DNA from: Membranipora membranacea | Taxonomy: Eukaryota; Bryozoa; Gymnolaemata; Cheilostomatida; Membraniporidae | Length of the DNA stretch: 64,000 nucleotides | Assembly: GCA_914767715.1 (NCBI GenBank) | Contig: OU612073.1 | Location: 13,022,001-13,086,000 of the forward strand | Reading direction: 5' to 3' | Shown: positions 37,486 to 49,453 of the stretch, in pieces | How positions within the stretch are numbered: position 1 is the first letter of the stretch | Layout: each line of letters starts with the position of its first letter | The notes under the pieces: generated by a model | The model's input: only the letters and a program-made list of their open reading frames with translations | Database searches by the model: none | What the model was told of the DNA's origin: nothing | Translations under genes and position numbers: made by a program

Positions 37486-37880
37486 GAAACCACGATACTA
37501 TTGGAGTGACCATTCTTTGTAATCCTTATGAAACCAGTGTTATTACATTACACATTTGTTGGTTTCTAATCAACACACAGTATTTTAGTTTCAATTATGA
37601 ACTAGTATCAAAATGAAACTACCGTGCGATTATAGATCATCAATTAGTGTATACACATAATTAGCAATTGAGACAGTTTTGAAACCACCGTGCGATTATA
37701 TTAGTACTATTGTGCATTTGTTTACATTGGGCCATTGACTAGCCTGGACTGGGTACAATGATGACCTAGCATTAAAATGAAACCACCGTGCGATTAAATA
37801 CAATACAGTACCAATTAAGTTTGATACTGCATTGAAACCACGGTGGCACCCGTTGGGGCGAAACCACCGTGGTATGTAAA
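37486..37880 (+). repeat. Cluster of GAAACCACCGTGCGATTA motifs
   Basis: Direct copies start at 37486 (GAAACCACGATAC), 37530 (partial), 37615 (GAAACTACCGTGCGATTAT), 37681 and 37779 (full motif), 37834 (GAAACCACGGTGG) and 37860 (GAAACCACCGTGG). Spacing is irregular (about 26-100 bases), so this is not a tandem array. It resembles sub-terminal transposase binding sites of CACTA-like elements. An inverted copy lies at about 18262 beyond the other side of the gene pair. Confidence 0.7.
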
Positions 37881-37988
37881 AAGTTTCAATATTAAACCAA
37901 AATTTATGAGTGTGTGAGTGCATATTATAGATCGTAGTTTGACAGAGGCTCACACAAAATCATCACTCCCTATTGTTGAATTGCTCAG

Positions 37989-38150
37989 ATGAGATGTTTG
38001 TGAGAATGACAGAGAGAGTGACAGAGAGGGAGTCGGAGAGAGTGACAGAGAGGGAGTCGGAACAAGTGACAGAGAGGGAGAGAAAAGCGGTGCGGGAGAG
38101 GGAGACAGATATAGACAAAGAAAAGACTCCAGGACAAGACCAGGAAGAAG
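37989..38150 (+). CDS. Candidate exon with RVTERESE repeats
   Basis: Bounded by a TTGCTCAG acceptor-like site and a GTAATG donor. The frame reads VTERESERVTERESEQVTER from a minisatellite with 30-base units (38005-38085), then an acidic stretch KEKTPGQDQEEG. No partner exon was found with certainty. It may be a low-complexity exon or a non-coding minisatellite. Confidence 0.25.
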
Positions 38151-38339
38151 GTAATGTCCAAAACTATCAGGTCAATATAGTGAAATGTTTTTTATAGATC
38201 AGCCATGATGACCTAAATAATCTAACCTAACACCCTGTGGTGACAATGAAAACTGGATAAATAATATGAGTCAAGAGCAAGAGCAGCTATTCGCAGCACA
38301 AAATAATGTCTATTCTTATGCTAGCTTTACTTTTGAGGA

Positions 38340-39115
38340 GGAAAAGGATAAGGAAATGAAGGCTGCAAGATGCCCAGCGTAGAGAGAGATTGAGCAGAGT
38401 CTGGGTTCATGAGATAAGGTGAGCATTTGCTTTAGTAAAACTGGTCAAATCCTACGCCCTATTCAGAGCAATCCATATTGGATCAAATTTGTAATATTAA
38501 TCAAATAACAGAAGATACTTTTCTAAAAATAATTGCAGTTGATCATTAGCAATATATTAGTGCACAATTGTTACCATATTTTAGATGATCACACAACGAA
38601 CCACCAAGACGGATACACAGATGAGACTAGCTTTCCCTCAGGACACTCGCTTATATGTGACTTTACATTTCCTGGTCACATAGAGCAGTTTCAGTACACT
38701 GGCATACATATACGCTCTCAAGTAAGTCAACTGTGAAGTTGGCTCTGTGCACATTTTAAAATTCACATGCTATTATCGCAACAGCCAATACCTCCATTAG
38801 AAGTTAGTAGCATTTTTTGTCCGGCTATATCTCAGGTAGCTAATTAGCCCCAAAGTTATGAGTGCAAACCCATGGAGAGAAGCATGATGGTAGTAAATTT
38901 TGTTTCAGTGCGCACCACAATGATTAGCACAAATAATTAAATTTACGTTCTTTTGCAGATTTAATAAGACTTGGAACTTTCCCAGTTGTGTCGGCGCTAT
39001 CGACGGAAAACGTGTACATATCCGTGTAACCAACAATACAGGAACTGTGTATTATAACAACAAGAAGACATTCTCTATCACTCTCATGGCAAGTGCAAGT
39101 GATACTGGGATATGA
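38340..39115 (+). pseudogene. Harbinger (HARBI1-like) transposase pseudogene
   Basis: Three pieces in order: RRERLSRVWVHEIR ending at a GTGAGC donor (about 38365-38416); ITQRTTKTDTQMRLAFPQDT then RLYVTLHFLVT, stop, SSFSTLAYIYALK (38585-38722, donor GTAAGT); and after a TTGCAG acceptor FNKTWNFPSCVGAIDGKRVH..YYNNKKTFSITLMA (38960-39090). The CVGAIDGKxV..YYNxKKTFSIxLMA block is diagnostic of Harbinger transposases and includes the first catalytic Asp. A TAG replaces the usual Gly of the LATGxS block, and the domain breaks up after LMA, so it is inactive. Confidence 0.75.
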
Positions 39116-39294
39116 GAACGAAGCCAGTTTGGGTCCTCATGTAAGAATGTTTAACAATACACCTCCCCAAAGACCTCTTATGCTAGAGTTCAATTCAATA
39201 GTATAGATGCTGGTGCAGAAAATGCCACTTCAATTGCAACAATGTTAATCCAAATGGTGAGGTAGCTGGAGGAGTTTGGACATAGAACCACCAG

Positions 39295-39548
39295 GATGGC
39301 TCGCTGGTTCAGCGAAGAAGATGCTATGGCCATGTTCCACCCTTGGACAACATCTGTTTGAATTGATGTCTTCCACTTCATGAATCGTTTCAAATTCTGT
39401 TGCTCAAAAAAATCACATCCACTTTATGGTACCTTCATGACCCGACTGTCTGCAGCTATTTTTCAGTGGGACCCTGAGGATATCGCCGACCCTATCAGAG
39501 CAAAGCAGTCTACTCTCGCCCCTCATGGAGAATCAGTCTGAGACCCAG
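39295..39548 (+). pseudogene. Dispersed transposon-gene fragment, copy 1 (HFMxRFxxGCxxxSHPLYxxFM type)
   Basis: Frame: MARWFSEEDAMAMFHPW then TSV, TGA, IDVFHFMNRF..CCSKKSHPLYGTFMTRLS then AAIFQWDPEDIADPIRAKQS, ending near a GTAAGT. The same segment is at 45480-45724. The family is common in fish and invertebrate repeats (DUF6729-associated proteins, from memory). The in-frame TGA stands where copy 2 has CGA (Arg), a simple C-to-T change. Confidence 0.5.
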
Positions 39549-39867
39549 ATGTAAGTCGTTTGAGTGTGCCACAAATAGACCAGGAAGCAGTACAGGAAAA
39601 GCATCTCAAGCACGTAAAGTTTTCCAGGTATATTGTGGTACATACACCAAAACAAGAACTCCGAAGAAAGGCACTGTTAAACTTAATACATACTGATAGG
39701 GTAGAGGATCTTCATCTTTGGTATATTAACAACGTTGTATGTCTCAGTCTCAGCCAGTACAATTACAGTCTCAGCTTTGTTATAAAAATCCATGTTAAGT
39801 TTGAGCATTTGATCGCTAGATATAATTTGTGACTTATCGAAAATTGACATTCTATCTTTGTCTTAGA

Positions 39868-40001
39868 TTTCCAGCCTGCATGCAGACAGAAAGGTGAAGA
39901 CATTTATCGGATCGTCTCCTGAGGTGATAGAACAGTCAGTCGAAGGACATAGGACGCATGTGACAGGAGGATCATTACTTTCCTCAGAATCAGAACACTG
40001 G
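39868..40001 (+). other. Candidate exon, unrecognised
   Basis: An open segment between TCTTAG and GTAATC reads ISSLHADRKVKTFIGSSPEV onward to SSESEHW. A further open piece at 40915-40985 (VAVQTNSVIGRLRSMLSNTN..) has acceptor and donor-like borders, and one at 41004-41105 ends in TGA (..EIRSPKNQIEKCVAELL). The 40985/41004 junction is out of frame. These may be remnants of the same transposon gene as 39295-39548. Confidence 0.2.
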
Positions 40002-41138
40002 GTAATCCACGATCGAATTCACTTGCTTCTTTGTCTGAGCAATACACGGAGCAAATGATGATGCGGAGTTGCTTGTACTTATCGGACTGTCAAGCTGAAT
40101 CTAGTTGGCAGGCAAGCTTAATAGTATTAACTATAGATACAACATACAAATCTTCACAGCTTCTCTGCATAGTAGATTCTTCTAAATCGGACAATAATCT
40201 TACCCAGTTGGCAATAATAGTTTGACAATAACTTTAATATTTCATTCTTCAGGCGACCAATGAATGTCAGCAGAACTCTAACCAAGATGAACTGGAAAGG
40301 ACACATGCGTTAGCCTAGATATTCTGACTGATGCAAGACAGAAGACACTCAAAAAATCAAGACCCATGGCCCAGAGAAACTAGAAGCAAGCACTGCCATG
40401 ACAATTAGATTAATTTTGGGCATAATACATACAAGTACAAAACTGCATAGGCTGGCTGGGTTTATTCGGACAACTGCATAATATATTAATCATAATGCCA
40501 ACAAGCATCACACTTAAACTGCATATCCAACAGCCTTATAACTCACATGCCTAATTTGTTATCAAATTATTTTGTCTTACAGGACCCAGGCTCGTAGTTT
40601 ATGACAACAGATGTAATCTTCACGAGACTATTGTCTCTAGCATGACCCGGGTTCCTCAAGCAAACTCGATTTGTAGTTGACAGATTTCATTGGTACAATC
40701 ACAAAGGTATCACAAAGGTAGATAAAAATCAGTATCAGTTTTGAAATTTGAGAAACAGGTGCATCTATCATTCTGTCATGATAAGTCACTGGGACAAAGA
40801 GACCATCGCATAGCAGCGTAGGAAGCAATAACATTGGAAGTTTTAATTTAATTTTAAGTAAAAATAAAAGGGCCAGGCTCAGTCATAACGTCATTACTTT
40901 TCATTTGTTACAGGTTGCAGTGCAGACAAATTCAGTAATAGGTCGTCTCAGAAGTATGCTCTCCAATACTAATGAGGAGAACTTGGTAAAATACCTCAGG
41001 CTCTTTTTATAGTTCAGGAACACATTACACCTTCGGAAATAAGATCTCCTAAGAATCAGATTGAGAAGTGTGTTGCTGAATTACTTACAAATTTCACTAA
41101 ACAGTGACTCTCTGCTCCTGCCTGCCTGCACCTGCTGC

Positions 41139-41268
41139 CATTGCTGAATTTCCTCAGCTAGTCACATGCTATTCATTCATTACTTCAATGTTACCTGTAT
41201 TTTTGCCCTATTTCTTCAGTTTTATCATTGCTGAATTTCCTCAGCTAGTTACATGTTATTCATTCATT
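41139..41268. repeat. Tandem duplication with 86-base period
   Basis: CATTGCTGAATTTCCTCAGC plus the following TATTCATTCATTACTT stretch occurs at about 41139 and again at about 41225, with two or three differences. Confidence 0.7.
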
Positions 41269-42905
41269 ACTTACGTTATAAGTTTAGCAACAGTGTATGG
41301 AATCATTATGTGGATAAGTATTTATTATTTCTGAAGTTTAATAACATCTATCAATGAGTGCTTTTGTGAATTGCAGAACCAAACAACTTTGGAAGTTAGT
41401 TTCATGATACATCTTTACCCATTGAGAGTAATATAATTTCTTAAGCCAAACAAAACATTATTTTAAAGGATGACAAATTTACTGATTGCATTAATATTAT
41501 GTAATTTATCTGTCACTGATTCTGGTGAGAGAGCGAGTCACGAGACCATATTATCATTATTATTGGTATGGTACAGATAGGGAGCCCAGATAGGGATAGT
41601 CATGGAGAAAGCTTCAATAGACCTGGAAAAAATACATACAGGGCCGGACAACTCTCCAGGTGACGGAACAATGTAAAGTAAGATACATTACAACCCTATA
41701 CTGAGCTTTAAGTAATAAAGTGGAAGAGGGGTATTATCATATGGATGCCAACAACGTAGTAAAAGCCCTCACTCTTAATGTCATTGTAGAGCAAGCTCAT
41801 ACTCAACGAGTGAGACCTCAACAGCAGACCAGAAGAGGGTCAGCACTACAGCGCCCACCCTTGTTCCCAACGCAGAAAGTGTCACTGTATCAGTATATTC
41901 AGAATATCTGATTCTAACCATTTAACACTTGTAGCACCATAATTACTTAGCTTTCTTTTATCCATACACGGTTACACACCCAGTCATATGCAGCAAGGCA
42001 ATTATGTGCTAGTGTCAATTTAGCCACCGAAGTGGGCACTCTAGTGTGTACGTCACCATCACACCACTGATTTTATGAGATACAATATCTTACATCAGTA
42101 CAGCAGACGCTGACTTTGTTACTATGTCAGCAGATCATACTCAACATTCTATTTAACCGTACTGTTTTCTATTCTACCAAACGGATAACATCTACAATAG
42201 TTGTAAGTGCAGCTAGAATATTTGTTTGATATGATTATTTTGCTCTAGTGGTTTTTTGTCATCTTCAATACTTGAGGACAGATTGACAGCACGTCAGCAG
42301 TAAATTCACCTTTACCAATTATTGTTGCTTTTCAATTAACGCAATGTGTTTGATAATATGATACTTGAATTGATCACTTAAAACACTGAGATTCACTTTG
42401 TATTTCTGTGTAAATTTATTGCGCTTACAAATAAGCATGTATTTAGGATTTGTAACCATTTCTTTCAGATAAAGATCTACATCTATACGTTAATCATTAG
42501 ACCAGATCTTAACTATTTATCCTACCTACTGTATGTTAACGGAGGGGCAGTATTTTTGTAAGTGTAATAATAATTATCATGTAACATCATTCTTTGCATT
42601 CAAATGTTTCATTCAATATGAATCGAATCGAATAGCAAGCAACACCTAACGTTATTGACAGCATAATAATTAATAATATCAAATTGTATTTCGCTGAGGC
42701 TGATTTTTCATACATATAGCACCTTTGCTTTGTATCATCACCACACTATGCCAGTTTTATTATTTACTTTGAATTTTATTATTCAGGGTACCAGCTCGTG
42801 ATATTACACAAATAAACGTCTGTGTTGCTAAAACTCTCCTGATATATTAACATACCGGTACAGTCACTTCAAGCTCACATTCAGCCACACTCTCAGATTG
42901 TATTT
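41269..42905. other. No confident gene
   Basis: AT-rich. A short open frame at 41720-41911 (VRPQQQTRRGSALQRPP..) and an open stretch at 41577-41680 with exon-like borders are not recognised. No repeats with the rest of the window were noticed. Confidence 0.35.
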
Positions 42906-43455
42906 ATGCCAGATAGTTCTCAGCCAGCCTCTCAGATGGTAATATCCTTGGATCCTGGACTGTTCGCTGATGACTTTGAGGACAAGTACTTTACAGGCAA
43001 AAGTACCTCCTCGGTAAGTTGAATTGAAGTGTATATTTTAACGGTACTTTGAGCAAATCAGTTATTTTGTAACCTTTTGGAAGCTTGGTGAATTAACTAC
43101 ATGTTATATAAGTTTTATTAATTTACAACTTTTTATTTATCATTTGCAGTCTCAGCCAGTACCAGTACCAACTCAGACAGTACAGCCAGTTCAAGTACCA
43201 GCACAAACTCAGACTGTACAGCCAGTTCCAGTAGCAGTACAAACTCGGATAGAACAGCCAGTTCCAGTAGCAGTACAAACTCGGACAGAGCAGCCAGTAT
43301 CAGTACAAACTCGGACAGGACAGCCAGTTCCAGTATTAGTACAAACTAAGACAGAACAGTCAGCTCCAGTACCAGTACAAACTCGGACAGAACAGCCAGT
43401 TCCAGTACGAGTACAAACTCAGACAGAACAGCCAGGGTGGGGCATTACATTATGA
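42906..43455 (+). CDS. Small two-exon gene with Pro/Val/Gln tandem repeats
   Basis: Exon 1, 42906-43013 (36 codons: MPDSSQPASQMVISLDPGLF..), ends in a GTAAGT donor in phase 0. Exon 2, 43150-43455, follows TTTGCAG in phase 0 and ends in TGA, giving about 137 aa. Exon 2 is about eight imperfect 30-36 base units coding PVPVxVQTRTEQ-like repeats. Exon 1 has an acidic segment (LFADDFEDKYF). It is low complexity, probably disordered, and the function is unknown. Both splice sites are good and the frame is preserved through all repeat units, which favours a translated product. Confidence 0.5.
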
Positions 43456-43534
43456 TCTAGATAATGTTATCAGAGATGTGATCCTGTTTGACATGGATTA
43501 AATGATTCAGCGATTATTCATGTGAACGAAGACA

Positions 43535-43540
43535 AATAAA
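43535..43540 (+). terminator. Possible poly(A) signal of the PVPVQT-repeat gene
   Basis: AATAAA 80 bases after the TGA stop. Confidence 0.35.
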
Positions 43541-43559
43541 ATGATGATTGGTGCTGCAG

Positions 43560-44840
43560 CCCCTGCTTGTTACACCTAAGCGTGGGAAACTACCTGCGAG
43601 GTTCAGTGCAATACTGGGCAAAAAAAAGAGAGGTGGTGTTTTCTATGAAAAAAAAGTCATTCTCAGGGACATGATGAAAAAGAAATTAATAGAATCTTGA
43701 TGTACAGGTAGAGGACTGTCTTGAAAGAGGAGCGCAGAAAATCTCTGAAGGTCTACTCCAATGCTGACTATGCAGTTTGATTGGAAATAGTTACCGAGAC
43801 CTGCACAGGTTATTATCTACCATGTGAAAAGCAAACCTCTGTGACTGTAATCAACATTTTTAAACAAGTAGATGCTGTGATTATGTTATTACTGCTAGCT
43901 TATCTCAAATTGGAAGAGACAAATTTCATTGCAATAGATAATGACAGGCACAAATGGCAGGCACCAAGAAAGCTCACTATAAGGCAACAGAGCCACTGTG
44001 TATAAATATGAGATGATTTCGGAGGTGCGGATATACGAACTCAGGAGAGTAGGCCAATTCAATCAGCTTTTAAAATAATGATACACACACCTAAGAAGCT
44101 AGCTGGTTGTGCACAGTTCCTTACTATGACAGCTGTTACACAGAAAAAAAGAGTAGCAAACGCCTCAAATTCCAACTAATGGCTGACTATGCATCAGAAA
44201 TAATTGCACAGGTTATTATTTGTCATAAAGAGAGCTGGTTGGTAAAAAATGGGTGCCAAGTGTCTAACGATGACAGCTGCTTTGAAAAAAGAGTAGCAGC
44301 AAATTGTTACAATAACATAATTACAGGTTGTTATTTATCATAAGAGAGCTGGTTGGTTAAAAAAAAAGGGGTGCAAAGTGGCTTACTATGACAGCTGCTT
44401 TGAAAAAAAAAGAATAGGAGCAAACTCCTGAGACTGTAACCAAAAAAGTCACGCAGATAGAAGCCTCTCAAAAAATGCTGCCCGGTAAGAAAAGTTGTGG
44501 CAAGCTGTTGAAAAAAAATGTGACAGCTGCTTTAAAAAATGTAGAGCAGCACCCTTCTGAGACTGTAACCAACACAGTTTCACAGGTAGAAGCCTCTCAA
44601 AGAGCGTTGGTTGGGAATTAGAAGTTTTGGCAAGCTTATCTCATCTGATATTAAAGCTTTATCTTTTCTGATGAGGGGGTTTCCTGCCCTTCCTCTTCAA
44701 CAGAGTCACACGTCGAGACTTTTGCCAAAACCTCTACCAAAAGAATGAACTCCCAGATCACGACACCTCGAATCCAAAAGGACAAAAACTGCCATTGATG
44801 AGGGACACATCGAGAAACTGCTAGCCAAGGAGCTAGGGTT
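43560..44840. repeat. Mosaic repeat, copy 3 (order T-S-E)
   Basis: 43570-43800 matches 12330-12560 (T). 43860-44640 matches 5200-5860 and 50831-51370 (S). 44690-44840 matches 2750-2880 (E). The best S stretch has three units of ATGACAGCTGCTTTGAAAAA followed by GAGACTGTAACCAACACAGT. The order differs from copy 1 (E-M-I-S-L-T), as if cut from a circular or tandem arrangement. Confidence 0.65.
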
Positions 44841-45479
44841 TTACATTGAAGAGAGAGAATGGCGAACGAACGAAAACCAGAGCATGCATTGCATCTGTGT
44901 CGAGCTTTTTGCATTTATACATATGCACGGTTGTATATTATTTAGCGTTATATTGTGATATATAGAACCCTTAATTTTCATCCATCTCTCCCGATATAAA
45001 TGGTTACTGTTGTATGGGAGACAAAACTTGGTTACAAGCATGTTCAGTAAACTGCTTAAAACAGCACGAGGTAGATGCTAATTGAAATTTGAGGTCTTGC
45101 ATAGATATACCTAGCTTCCAAGCTAGCAGGTACAGCCAAGGGTCAGATGCTAAACTCAGTATTTACAGTCAGTGAAGGCTCGCCAGAGGAATTGTGAACA
45201 GGTTAGTTTAATATAATATAAATACAGCAGATGCTGATGATAGGACAATCTAGAAATACTTTAGAACACATATATTACTTGTGTGTTGTTAACTGGTTTT
45301 TTTTCCGATATATAATATGTCATTTGTACCCTTCACAAATGTGATATTGTGCGTACCTAACTATTGAACTTGCTAAACCGCTCACCTTTTGCCTTGTTCA
45401 CTTCACAGATATGAGCCTGCTAACATAGAACAACCTGATGTGATCTACGTGCATCAGGGATGATTAACAAAACTTGGAC
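44841..45479. other. No recognisable gene
   Basis: AT-rich spacer without motif-bearing frames. Confidence 0.35.
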
Positions 45480-45724
45480 CTACCCACTCAGCGCCATGTT
45501 CCACCCTTGGAGAACATCCGTACGACTAGACATCTTCCACTTCATCATGCATTTCAGATTCGGTTGCTCAACAGAATCCCATCCACTAAATGGAACATTC
45601 ATTACCTGACTGCCCACAGCTATTTTCCATCGGGACATTTGAGGATATTATGCCTAACCTTATCAGAGCAAAGCGGTCTACTCTCAGCTCTCAGAGAGAA
45701 TCAGTGTCAGAACCAGATGAAAGT
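45480..45724 (+). pseudogene. Dispersed transposon-gene fragment, copy 2
   Basis: Matches 39325-39548. The frame reads AMFHPWRTSVRLDIFHFIMH then RFGCSTESHPLNGTFIT, TGA, and after a shift DIMPNLIRAKRSTLSSQRES. Cys-Thr-Glu-Ser-His-Pro-Leu is kept. Decayed. Confidence 0.5.
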
Positions 45725-46153
45725 CACTTCTGTTTGACAAGTTATTCTATTCAATTCAATCAGCATATATATCTAACTTGATGTGCTACTGTTAATGTTG
45801 ATACTGTGCTGTAACATTTCTACTGGACGAGAAAAGGCAAAGATCGTCTCCGAGGTCAGCTAGCCAAAATTAATGTTAGCTAACAAAAATTAACCCCTAA
45901 ACTGAAGTTAAATTTACTAGGGTAAAATAAAGAATTATATTGTTTTCATGTTGTGGACTATGACAACTCTGACCAAGCAAGAGCTACAATTACGCTGTCA
46001 ACATTCTACTCTGTCAGAGGACTCTATCATTACTAATATCGGTATACTAGGACCAATAAAATGTGCTCTTTCAGAATATCCAATCAGATTGGCCAAAAAT
46101 TGAATAGAAGACCCTCTAACATTGGCTTAAAGTCTTCACTAAGGAAAACAAAA

Positions 46154-48838
46154 ATGGCGACCGGAAGTAAAAGCTCAAACACTTTATTTGATGAAAGTGA
46201 TGTTCTTGGTGTTTTAAATGACTACTTTGGTGATGGAGCTGACTATGGAGGAATCCAAACCCAGTTGCATAATTTGGCAACAAGAAGAAGAGAGGAAATT
46301 ATTGGAACTTTTTTACATGAGGCAGAAGGAGATTGTGGTGCAGATGGGTCTATATAACCAGACCATCTCAACTTGTGCAAGTGTTGCTGTAAGAAGGGAC
46401 CTGATAATACCAGATGCATCACTCAGTTCACTCCTGAACAGATATCCCTCTGCAGATTTGCCTCTGATGGATTTGATTCAAATACCACAAAAGACATAAT
46501 GATCCTGTCCAAGATAGAATCAGGTTTTCATGCAGGCAGTCAAACTATGTCCACTAAAAAGAAACCCAGGTAAACAGGGTGAAAGGAAGAACTGACTACA
46601 GGCACCTGAGCCTCCCTTTATGCCACACTGCATTCGGGTATCTCCATACAATAGGACATTCAAAGCGGAGAAGCTGGTTAAGCATTATAGATCAACACGA
46701 GCTGTAGTGCCAAGACAAGAAAATAGAGAAAGCAAGCTCAAGATCAGTTATGAACAGTCCATCGCTTTCTCATCTTTTATGACTAACATGCTTGAACAGC
46801 ATAGCCTTGTCTTGCCAGGAAGAATTGCAGGCATCAAGCGCCAGGCCACTGAGGTCCTTCCTTCATCTTTCACTAAGATTCATATTTACAATGAGCTGTA
46901 CATGAGGTCTCTACCAGTTGGAGAAAAGGCACTCAGTTCCCTACCGTCGCTATATGTAAGCCTATGTCAGATCTGTGCTGGACATGTCAGCAGAACAACA
47001 CAACTATCTATCAGTGAGTATCATTATCATGTATCACCAATAGTTGAGCATTACCGTCGTGACAAATGTTTGACAAGTCATGACGTGATGATACTGAGAT
47101 ATATTTACCTCACCCATCAACAACTTTGTTCCCCGATTGTAAATTCAGTTTCTATTTATTTTACAGAAGTACAACAAAGTCTGATGAAGAGAAGGCAGAA
47201 GTTCTTGTTGAACAAGAGACCCATCTAGCCCACGCCAAAAGTGCCCGCCTCTATTACAAGTCAGTTGTAGAGGAGGCAAAGAAAGGACGTTGTACAAACA
47301 TCTCATTTGACATGGCACAGCAGGTAAAATATATTCAAACAGACTTACAATCCATTGATACTGTTAAGATATCTGGTGATAATCTTGTGATCCCAACCGC
47401 AAAGTTAATTTTATTATGTTTTATCAATTTGTACAGATTGCTGAGCAGGGTAAGTTTCTGGTGTGGTGTCGTATCTTAACTAACCCTCTTCAGCCTGGGC
47501 CGATATACTTCAAGACCCCACGGAAGTGCGGAGTGTTTGGTATAACCAACGAAGCACTCCTGCTTCAGACCAACTACCTAATTGATGAGTCGGTAAACCT
47601 AGGGAAGGGGAGTATTAACGTGATATCATGGCTCCATCACTACCTCTCAGCTCCGGAGCGGAAGTTCGCCAAGAACCTTGTTATCCATGCTGAAAACTGC
47701 ACGTAGGTTGCTCTCTAATGGACTGTACAATAATTTTCTCTGATCGTACATTCTAATTTCGTAACTCAAATTGATTTTTTGCCGATTGATAATATTTTTT
47801 GGTTTCCAGAGGTCAAAACAGGAATAACACAATGATGATGTACCTAGCATGGAGGGTAGAACAGGGATATCATGACCGGGTAGAGATGAACTTCATGGTG
47901 GCAGGCCATACGAAGTTTGGACCAGACTGGTTTTTTGGAGTTTTTAAGAGACGCATTCGGAAAACCTTTGTCTCCTCCCTCGATGAGATCAGGCAGGTAA
48001 ACAACAATATATTCACAGTTATCTCAACCGATGTTTTTTAATCATGACCCTGATTAATAGATTAAAGACTTGAAAATTGCAAATTCCCTACGAACATTTT
48101 AGTGTGTGGCAGACTCTTCTCACCTAAATGAGGCAGTGCTTGTCGGTGCCCAGGAAGGCAAGGTGTTAGTTCCAACGTACAACTGGACTGGTTACTTGGA
48201 AATGTACTATCAGAAGTTTAAAGGCATAAAAAAGCCACACCAGTTCATCTTTGACAAGGACCATCCAGGCAAGTAACATTAATTTAATATGATAGCTGGT
48301 TATTACTATGTTATTAGAGTAAATTTCATATTTTCAAGATTTTTGCATCATTTTCATAGACTTATTTGTCCACACAGGACAGCTAATCATGAAGATGTAT
48401 TGTGACAGTACCACAGAGACTAAAGTCGATCTCCGAGTCACGCCGGTGCCAAAAGAGGACGAAATGGTTCTCCCTGAGACTCTTACCCCACCCGGACTCT
48501 CCCATGACAGACAGAACTATCTGTACAGTGAGATCAGAGAGTTCAGCAAGGAGACATGCCAGGAGCTTTTGTGCCCTAAGCCTTTGCCGAAACCACCAGC
48601 TGCCATCAAAAGAAAAGCATCTGGTTAGTGATCGTTTAGACTTCAATTTTACGAAAATGAACCGATTTGGCCAGCGAAGTATAAGCATCTTCAATACATG
48701 TTGGGTAGGACTAAATGGTTGGCATAAATATGTGAGAGTTAACATAGTGCATGTTTGTTTACAGATAACAGGAAGAGTGCCACGCCAAAGACTAGTAAGG
48801 AGACAAAAAAGAAAGGGAAGTCGAAAGCTGGAGAATAA
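46154..48838 (+). pseudogene. Multi-exon transposase-like gene ('HAENCxGQN' family), decayed 5' part and intact 3' exons
   Basis: Pieces: 46154-46569, with in-frame TAA 46355-46357, then LCKCCCKKGPDNTRCITQFT; 46576-about 46660 (GRTDYRHLSLPLCHTAFGYL); about 46655-47013 (HSLVLPGRIAGIKRQA, LCQICAGH); 47167-47323 (KSDEEKAEVL, ISFDMAQQ); 47437-47702 (NPLQPGPIYFKTPRKCGVFG, NYLIDESV, VIHAENC); 47810-47996 (GQNRNNTMMMYLAWRV, FMVAGHTKFGPDWFFGVFKR); 48103-48268 (VLVPTYNWTGYLEMYYQK); 48378-48623 (TPPGLSHDRQNYLYSEIREF); 48765-48838 (basic tail, TAA). Exons from 47167 on join in phase; the 48269 donor is GC. The order matches an uncharacterised protein family repeated in cnidarian and other invertebrate genomes. 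HAENCxGQN probably replaces HADN, a likely catalytic site. Two frame changes, a stop and a mismatched junction at 47013/47167 make the 5' part non-functional as read. Confidence 0.7.
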
Positions 48839-48894
48839 GTGCTAAGTGCGAAAGAGGACAACTTCAGTTGATTAAAATAATGTGTAATACAACA

Positions 48895-48900
48895 AATAAA
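48895..48900 (+). terminator. Poly(A) signal of the HAENCxGQN-family gene
   Basis: AATAAA 57 bases after the stop codon, with a second AATAAA-like run adjacent. Confidence 0.5.
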
Positions 48901-49453
48901 ATAATACATTATTTTATGGAAAAAGAGCATAAAATTATTTGTTGATATTAATCATGGTAACAATAAATGATGTATTCATTTTAAATCGGTTAGATCTCTG
49001 CAAATATACTGTTTTGTTACTGTCTGACGGGTCGTAAATTTGTCGAGCCGAGAACTCACCCATCACCACACACGTTGCTCTTCGAGAAACAATTTCTCTC
49101 AAACTATCGATGTTACATGAACATAAAATACATATTCTGAAAGCTCAGGGTTTTCTGATCCTAACACAGTTTTTCTATTTTGTGTATCTCACTCTAAGGT
49201 ATGCGTTGCTAGGTAGTAAACAAACTGATGTCTGGATGGATGACAATGAAAACTTTGAAGCTCGTTTTCTCAGTTAGAGCATTTGGTAGAAGTGGCCGAC
49301 AAGCCCTCAATCATTTTGCTCTAATTTCAGATTTATTAAAGCTAGGAACATGATTTTTTTGTTGTTGGAAAGCTTATAAAATTCTGAATTAGATGAAAGA
49401 AGAATCTCAGTTTTTTTGATTTCCTACTTATCCCTGCTGAGACTGCGACACAT
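48901..49453. other. No recognisable gene
   Basis: AT-rich spacer ending where the second mosaic copy begins (ACTTGATGGACACAGATGCAGAG at about 49458, also at 3266). Confidence 0.4.

Noticed and set aside
41577-41911. A small spliced gene (VRPQQQTRRGSALQRPP frame)
   Set aside because: Borders are weak, phases could not be matched and no motif is present.
48383-48845. Long overlapping frames on both strands over the 3' exons of the HAENCxGQN-family gene
   Set aside because: Only the frame that splices in phase with the flanking exons is coding; the others are shadows.
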